A stretch of 64,000 nucleotides of DNA from Symbiodinium microadriaticum. Lineage: Eukaryota; Sar; Dinophyceae; Suessiales; Symbiodiniaceae. Position numbers and translations under genes: made by a program. Positions 58,801-64,000 of the stretch are shown one piece after another. The stretch covers positions 59,147 to 123,146 of the forward strand of contig LSRX01000131.1 of NCBI GenBank assembly GCA_001939145.1, in the 5' to 3' direction. The notes under the pieces were generated by a model that ran no database searches, was not told where the DNA came from, and worked only from the letters and a program-made list of their open reading frames with translations. The first letter of the stretch is position 1; each line of letters begins with the position of its first letter.

Positions 58801-60912
58801 AATACAGGCAGCAATCTGAGAGTGCAACATAGTCGGTGATCCCGAAGAAGGCAGGCAAAGAATTGTCTCATTCTCGTGAACAAGGCAAAAATGGCCGCGC
58901 TCTGCCTCAAGGGGTGCGGTCAAAGTTCGGCTCCAGGCATCTCGTGTGAGAAGTTCCTGCGCCAACGTGTGCAGAGTGGGTGCAACAGATCCTGCTGGTA
59001 AGAAGAGAACCGTGTCACCTGTGGCAACGTGGAATTGGAGATTGCCGGGCAGGGGCCAGGGGTCATCCTTCAGATGCACAGCAACCTCGGAGTCAAGGGG
59101 TATGTCGGCCAAGTGCAAGAGGTGCTGACGGCTGACGTAGTCGGGACTTGCAGAGGCCATGAGCCGCCCGTCAAGCGCAGTCAAGTCGAGGCACAAGAAG
59201 CATTGTCCGCCTGGCAGATCTCGGCACCACTCGGGGACCGCAATCACAACGCCTGAACCTGGGCAAGGTTGCGGTGCAGCAGGGACAACATCAGGGAATT
59301 GTCGCCTACTAAGCTCATCTCGCGCAGCCTGCAGATGCGGGATGACTTCGTTAAGAGTGGCCGGCAAGACATGCTGAAGTGCAACATGAGCTGCAGTATA
59401 CCCAGGGGCCAGGATCAAGAAATGCAGTATGGCGGGCTCATCACTCGACGTGATCTGTGATGAAGTCTCCTCGGACAGATCATCTTGCCAGAGGCTTTCC
59501 TCAACAAGCGAGTATCTCCAAGGCTGGCCGAGCTGGGTTGTGGCGCGGCGAAGTGCGGCGAGCAATTGTCTGGTCACGGGAGTTGGGTCCCGTGGTTCAA
59601 GGAGGCCCTTGCAACTTATGGGCTTCGTCATTGGCGACTGCAGTATCCCAACGACCTTCTCAGGAACTCGGACTAAGCCAGAGAGGGTGAAGGCCAGCAG
59701 GGGCTGGGAGGCTCCTGGCTGCAAGTCAAGATCAACCCAGAGGTCGGCGAGGTACCTCATTGCAGCCTTACACAGGGGGCGAAGCTCGGGTACCTTACCA
59801 AAGGGTCCTACCGGGTATGCAGGAGCAAGTCCAGAATCGCTCATCCGGTTCTGATTGGCATGCTCACGCCGGTGCTGTGGCGGCGAACGACTCCGAGAGC
59901 ACGAGCATTCAACTGGTTCGGGGAGGGCTTGGTCATCGCCTTCGGGTTCAGGGGGAGCCTGGTCATCTTCGTTCCCTTGTTCACCATCCGTCATAGGATC
60001 TGTGCTGGGCCCAGACGAATCGTCAGAAACATCGGACGAGACAACGAAGGTGACAGTAAGCAGGGTGCCAAAAGAAACCCGGAGATACGGTCGCCCAAGG
60101 TGTAGTTCGGTGTCAGCACCTCGTACGTTAGGGCAGTACCCATCAGGGGCGGAATCCTGGTAGCTGGCAAGGAGCAGATCGAGATCAAGCCGACCCCGTT
60201 CGACCGCGACCCACTGAAACCCCTGAAAAATGCGTCTGCAATCAAGAAACACAACCGGGGTGTACAGACTTAGCCTCCCCGGAGGGGTAGGCAAGCGGAG
60301 CACCCTTTCCGTGGCAACAAGGATCGCCTTGCATGCCTGGCCTAGGTAAGCGAGGTCGGTGACACGCGGTTGTGACGAGCAAAAAACCGGATCGGCGGAG
60401 GTATATCGAAGGTGATCACATGCAAGAAGTCGAAAATCTGAAAAGCTATGAACCAGATCAACGTCGGCATGTATCGTGTGCTGGCCTCCGTCCGATAGAA
60501 CCCGGAATGCCGGGAAAAGCGGCCCCTCGAAGGATGGGCAAAATTCACACCAGTCAAACTCGTCCTGTAGCATATCCGTCAAGTACGTGACGGGTGGCAA
60601 CGGCAGCTCAACGGTCCGAACTGATATCAGTTCTCCGTCGTGGAAATCGTACCAGGTAACGTCATCAATGACTTGGCCTCGCAAGAAGATCTGAATGTCT
60701 GGACGATCCTCGATCTGGACGTGCAGCAGGAGAGAGGAACGATTGAGATTGCCACAGATCCTGACGGAAAACAGACGTCCATCAATTGCCCGAGCGTCGA
60801 TAATGACTAAGGCCCCCTTGGCGTGCCAAACCGGCGTAGCAACGAACACTCCGAAAGACGCGTCAGGTTGGGGCAGGCTGGCAACAAGTCCTCGAAGTAT
60901 ACAGCAATGTCA
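55801..60912 (-). CDS. LINE polyprotein, multi-module region (unknown function)
   Basis: Open from about 60912 to TAG at 55801; the GTG at 60849 is not a real start because homology continues upstream in another frame. It contains the end of module B (to about residue 270), module C (475-803) and module D (866-1202), all related to module A in the upstream ORF. Acidic low-complexity linkers separate them (about 273-345 and 1201-1250, rich in D, E, P and S). The region after module D has a strongly hydrophobic segment (ISQPLILQAFCLALLALVG, about 1380-1400) that could be a membrane helix. I recognise no family for the modules. The same frame carries the first part of RNase H beyond the TAG. Confidence 0.75.
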
Positions 60913-61260
60913 GCAGACCGAGCTTCTGATACCAGCTGCAGGGCGTGTTCGAGCGTACAAGGGGTGGGCAGCTCAAGTGTCACTTGCTCAGGTCTGAAGT
61001 CAACAGAAAAGATCAGAAAGTGGCACCGTTGCAAAAGCAAGACAGGTGTCGGCTGTGGTTCGACTGCAAGAACCTCTTCGGGGTCCGGAGAAGCAGGGGG
61101 CTCCCGCGGGTGCCGAGGTGGCCCATCAGAGGGCCTGGCTGCAGTGGGGGGCCGTGCACCGGGTGAAAGGCCAAAGTCTGCGAGGCACCTACCTGCTGAC
61201 GCAGGGGGCGTGGCACATCCTGCCGGATCGCAGGGCACGTACCTGAGCTGTAGGGTGCAT

Positions 61261-63207
61261 TCATTGATCAGTGACCTGAAACTGGCCCTCAGCAAAAGGA
61301 ACTCCAGAAGCCTCCAAACGATAGCCGTTGGGCGTAGGGAGTGCCAGATATGCAGTGAAGTATGCAAGGTCAACCCATCCGGCGGGGCAGTACCGGAAGG
61401 ACGGTGTGGTGCCCAACAGACGCGAATCAACAAAGACAAAGGCCCCAAGTCGGGCCCCGCTTGGAGAGCGGGGCTCAGCGGCAAGAACTCCACGCAAAAG
61501 CCTACCTTGATGTACTATGTCCTGAAGCGGGCTATACTCATCAGGGAAGCCGAAGTGCAGGTCTTGTGCATCAGTGTGAAAGGCCTCAGCAGCAAGCAAA
61601 ACAAGCTCGTCTCTGGAAGATCCTGCGTAGATCGGAGTTCGGGTAACGTGGCTTCGCAAAGCAAGCCAAGCGTGTGAAGGAACTTCCCTCGGGATATGTT
61701 GAAGATCATCATCCCACAAGGTAGCGTCAGCCAAAAGCTGCGAAAAGGCAAGCCTGGGCACACACGGATGGCTTGTTGGAAAGAACCGAAAGACGTCACC
61801 TGGTGTGGCAAAGACCGAGGCGCCTGGCTGAATAAGCGAACCTTGTCTTCCATATGCGACCTGCCAGGGGACAGGGGCATAGCGTCGGGCTTCAGGGGCA
61901 AGCGTCGCAAGCGTGATATGGCGCCAATCGACGACAGCATAAACCGGCCCGTTCCAAAAGGAGAAGTCGAGCACATAAACCGTCTTATCGGAATTGTGGA
62001 TCCAATCAGGAACGGCAACCAAAGATGCGAAGCAATTGGCAATCTGAGGTTCGGTGGGGTGCAGGACATGGTCGGGTTTATTGTTGTCGAGCAAGTCGGA
62101 CGCTCCGCACAGGAAAGCTTGCTCGGTGCAAGGCAGGTCCTCATACACCAGGATGTGCTGGGTGGGGAAGCCGGCCTGAAAGACAAGACAATGTTTTGGC
62201 GTGACGGCTGGTATATCGACAGAACAAGCAGAATCAACAACCAGCTCACGGAAGGAAACAGGCTCCTCGCTTGACTGTGCAGGGGTGGCTGACGGGAGGG
62301 GCTCTGGCATACACATGAGGAAGTTCGAGACTTGCTGAACTCCATGAATGCACTCTTTCGGCGCGGCCCAAACACACAAGGGCAGGTTCGTAAAGCCGAG
62401 GAGGAGAAAGACAAGCCTGACAAGCCTGCGATGTGCGTCAAAACTTGCTCGCGCCGATACATGTTGCACAGCCGCGGGCTTCCAGCGCAGCACAGGTGGT
62501 CGGTCGAAGCCAGCCGTGCTGACATCCCATGCCTGTATAGAGCAAGTAGGCGCTGAGGAAAAAAGCTGAAACAGAGCCCGACCAGGTATTGGGAGATGGC
62601 ACAGAGAGTGTCGTAAGAGCAAAGAGCAAAGCGTCCAAAGTGACAGCAATGCCAAGCTCAGAAAGAATGGGATCAGGCAGGCCGCGAAGAAGTCCAAAAC
62701 GCGGTCAACATTAAAGGCATGTGTGCTGGCAGACGTCCCAGAGCCACCGATACGTCTTTTAGGCGCCAGAGGAGGAAAAGAGGCCTTGAAGATGGCAATA
62801 AAATCTTGCCTAAGTGAAAAAGGGAGGTGTGTCCCTGCCCGCAACCCTGAGCCACCGATATGCGTGTTAGGCGCTAGGGGCAACACCGAAAAGCCCGGAG
62901 AGGCAGGAAAGAGGATAGGCCCAAGTCTGGGAAATCGAGCACCAGACGATGAGGGAGGTGCAATGACGAGCGGGTCACCCACAAAACTGTTTCCCTCAAC
63001 AAAAACTGTACAAAAAGGACCTTTGTTTAAAAAGGTCCAACGAATCCTAATCTCATGCCCAAGACTTGCACGCAAGACAGCAAGAGTCCCGAAGCATTGA
63101 CCGAGGGATATGCATAGCTGCCGTGTCTCAGCCCAAAGAGACACCCACAGCCTCTGCTTCCCCAGCCTGCTACAGGGAGCCAGCGGTCCTGCTTGCGTCC
63201 ATGGCAT
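61261..63207 (-). CDS. LINE ORF2 5' region with hydrophobic segments and module A
   Basis: An ATG at 63207 follows the ORF1 stop by 17 bases, a natural start for a second ORF; the frame is open 732 bases further upstream, but that part is a shadow of ORF1. From this start there are 648 codons. About residues 110-160 hold two similar blocks (LAPNTHIGGSG and LAPKRRIGGSG, 123 bases apart). A hydrophobic stretch follows (FFAACLIPFFLSLALLSLW, nt about 62690-62630) and a second one (LVRLVFLLLGFTNLPLCVW, nt about 62420-62365). Module A runs from nt 62196 to the stop. The stop at 61261 falls at the end of module A, and a neighbouring frame carries on into a proline-rich linker and module B. Confidence 0.7.
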   Translation of the reverse strand: MPWTQAGPLAPCSRLGKQRLWVSLWAETRQLCISLGQCFGTLAVLRASLGHEIRIRWTFLNKGPFCTVFVEGNSFVGDPLVIAPPSSSGARFPRLGPILFPASPGFSVLPLAPNTHIGGSGLRAGTHLPFSLRQDFIAIFKASFPPLAPKRRIGGSGTSASTHAFNVDRVLDFFAACLIPFFLSLALLSLWTLCSLLLRHSLCHLPIPGRALFQLFSSAPTCSIQAWDVSTAGFDRPPVLRWKPAAVQHVSARASFDAHRRLVRLVFLLLGFTNLPLCVWAAPKECIHGVQQVSNFLMCMPEPLPSATPAQSSEEPVSFRELVVDSACSVDIPAVTPKHCLVFQAGFPTQHILVYEDLPCTEQAFLCGASDLLDNNKPDHVLHPTEPQIANCFASLVAVPDWIHNSDKTVYVLDFSFWNGPVYAVVDWRHITLATLAPEARRYAPVPWQVAYGRQGSLIQPGASVFATPGDVFRFFPTSHPCVPRLAFSQLLADATLWDDDLQHIPREVPSHAWLALRSHVTRTPIYAGSSRDELVLLAAEAFHTDAQDLHFGFPDEYSPLQDIVHQGRLLRGVLAAEPRSPSGARLGAFVFVDSRLLGTTPSFRYCPAGWVDLAYFTAYLALPTPNGYRLEASGVPFAEGQFQVTDQ

Positions 63208-63224
63208 GAGAACAGACCTGTCCT

Positions 63225-64000
63225 TCAGCCATCCAGCCTGCCAAAGCCGGGAGAAGGCACTCCTGCATCCAACTCGTCCTGATCGTCGTCCACGATATTG
63301 GGCGGGGCGGTGGTAGGCTTGGCAATGCCGTCTTCGGTATGCTCCGGCATCGCTGGTCTTTCTGGCCGTGTACCTCCGAAAGGAGCGAGGGCAGATCTGC
63401 AAGCCCGTCGCTTCTCTGACAGCTTCTCTCCCAAAGTCGGTCCATGGGAGGTTCCATCCGAGGCTGGCAATGCCACAGGTGCAAGAGCTGGCGCACGAGG
63501 ATCCGTCAAGACAGGCCCCTTCGCTGGGGTACCAGGCGGCGTCGGGTACGGATCTGTTGGTCCAACATTCTCCGCAAAGCCGGGAGGCGGCCCCACTCTT
63601 CCCCCTGCTGGGGAAATGGGTGGGACTCCCGTCCCCCTCTTGGGGGTCATCGTTGCCTTGGCCGCCTTTAAGATACGACCCAACTCTGCCTGCATCTGCG
63701 CGTCTGACAGATGCTCCTCTTCCACTTCCATGGCTGACTCCCAGGCAAGTGGCTCCGGAACCGCCGAACCCCTTGAATGGCTCGACTGGTGTAAGGCCGC
63801 ATGCTGTACCTGGGAATAAGCTTCCTGGGTCTGCGCCTCCAACTCCGAGATTTCCCCGCTCAATCTCTGCTGCTCTGCTTGGAACCTTTGCTGTTCTGTA
63901 GCGTATGCCTTGCGCATTTTGACCACGAAGGCATCCCACGACCTGCCCTTCTGCAGCAATTCCTTGCGGATCTTCTGCAAACGGGTCTCCAGCTTGCGAG
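63225..64000 (-). CDS. LINE ORF1, coiled-coil protein (5' end outside window)
   Basis: Open to the window edge, so the start is not seen. The N-terminal visible part (about 63990-63790) is a strongly charged helix with heptad character (LETRLQKIRKELLQKG, then EQQRFQAEQQRLSGEISELE), probably a coiled coil for self-assembly. After a short acidic link (MEVEEEHL) comes a Pro/Gly/Ala-rich tail with TPKRGTGVPP and PPGTPAKGP, ending PSPGFGRLDG. No CCHC knuckle or RRM is visible. Position before the RT ORF and the coiled coil fit an ORF1 RNA-packaging protein; the role is inferred from place, not from similarity. Confidence 0.7.
   Translation of the reverse strand, partial: RKLETRLQKIRKELLQKGRSWDAFVVKMRKAYATEQQRFQAEQQRLSGEISELEAQTQEAYSQVQHAALHQSSHSRGSAVPEPLAWESAMEVEEEHLSDAQMQAELGRILKAAKATMTPKRGTGVPPISPAGGRVGPPPGFAENVGPTDPYPTPPGTPAKGPVLTDPRAPALAPVALPASDGTSHGPTLGEKLSEKRRACRSALAPFGGTRPERPAMPEHTEDGIAKPTTAPPNIVDDDQDELDAGVPSPGFGRLDG

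Larger units (their letters stand above)
50523..64000 (-). mobile_element. very long APE-type LINE, 5' end beyond window
   Basis: Minus-strand non-LTR retrotransposon of at least 13.4 kb. From 5' to 3': ORF1 (64000-63225), long ORF2 5' region (63207-61261), four-module region (to 55801), RNase H (55708-55278), APE endonuclease, reverse transcriptase and zinc fingers (to 50613), then a 90-base 3' UTR ending GAAATGAAAAAAT. No LTRs are seen. The frame is open over very long stretches but changes near 61262, near 60890 and near 55420, and one TAG (55801) interrupts it before RNase H. Few changes in 13 kb, plus a near-identical 3' end 3.4 kb away, suggest a young family. Typical LINEs are 4-8 kb, so this is unusually long. 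Confidence 0.85.

Noticed and set aside
61515-62525. 336-codon minus-strand frame inside the LINE
   Set aside because: It overlaps module A in another frame; only the module frame shows similarity to modules B, C and D.
63228-63939. N-terminal 237 codons of the frame that becomes ORF2
   Set aside because: This part is a shadow of ORF1; it has no protein character, and an ATG right after the ORF1 stop is the better start.

Overview
The window looks like nuclear DNA of a dinoflagellate, most likely a Symbiodiniaceae-type alga. Three signs support this. Relict copies of the dinoflagellate spliced leader (core TAGCCATTTTGGCTCAAG) occur at about 104-136, 28.5 kb and 32.7 kb. Host genes are cut into very small exons whose introns start with GC or GA as often as GT and nearly always end AG before a G. 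The rest is dominated by non-LTR retroelements and simple repeats.

Layout. 0-2.3 kb: a tandem relict spliced leader on the minus strand, then two decayed plus-strand LINE pieces. 2.3-14 kb: no gene recognised; a tetranucleotide array, an AT-rich island of about 130-bp degenerate repeats, a 242-bp tandem repeat, a long triplet-repeat tract and a 330-340-bp tandem duplication. 14.2-16.0 kb: a plus-strand gene with two ParB/sulfiredoxin-like modules, followed by a GTTTAAAC-rich satellite (16.2-17.0 kb). 20.0-23.2 kb: a plus-strand lysophospholipid acyltransferase (LPCAT-like) gene with EF-hands, in at least 14 exons. 24.9-25.5 kb: an unidentified minus-strand ORF. 27.2-27.4 kb: two exons encoding a Tudor-like domain. 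28.4-33.4 kb: a GA-repeat zone holding an intronless 395-aa ORF downstream of a relict spliced leader. 41.5-44.6 kb: a multi-exon pentatricopeptide-repeat (PPR) gene. 47.1-50.2 kb: a LINE 3' end cut off at an assembly gap, a degenerate TTTAGGG telomere-like tract and a small palindromic MITE-like element. 50.5-64.0 kb: one very long minus-strand LINE that runs off the window.

The main novelty is this last element. It exceeds 13.4 kb. Read 5' to 3' on the minus strand it carries a coiled-coil ORF1, a long region with hydrophobic segments, four diverged copies of an unrecognised module of about 310-340 residues, an RNase H domain, an APE-type endonuclease, a reverse transcriptase and C-terminal zinc fingers. 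RNase H before the endonuclease is not the usual LINE order, and I do not recognise the four-copy module.

The host genes have no evident functional link to each other: an acyltransferase for membrane lipid remodelling, a PPR protein probably for organelle RNA, a Tudor-domain protein and a ParB-like protein. All recognised host genes lie on the plus strand. Single N characters at 20970 and 47580 mark assembly joins, so spacing across them is not reliable.
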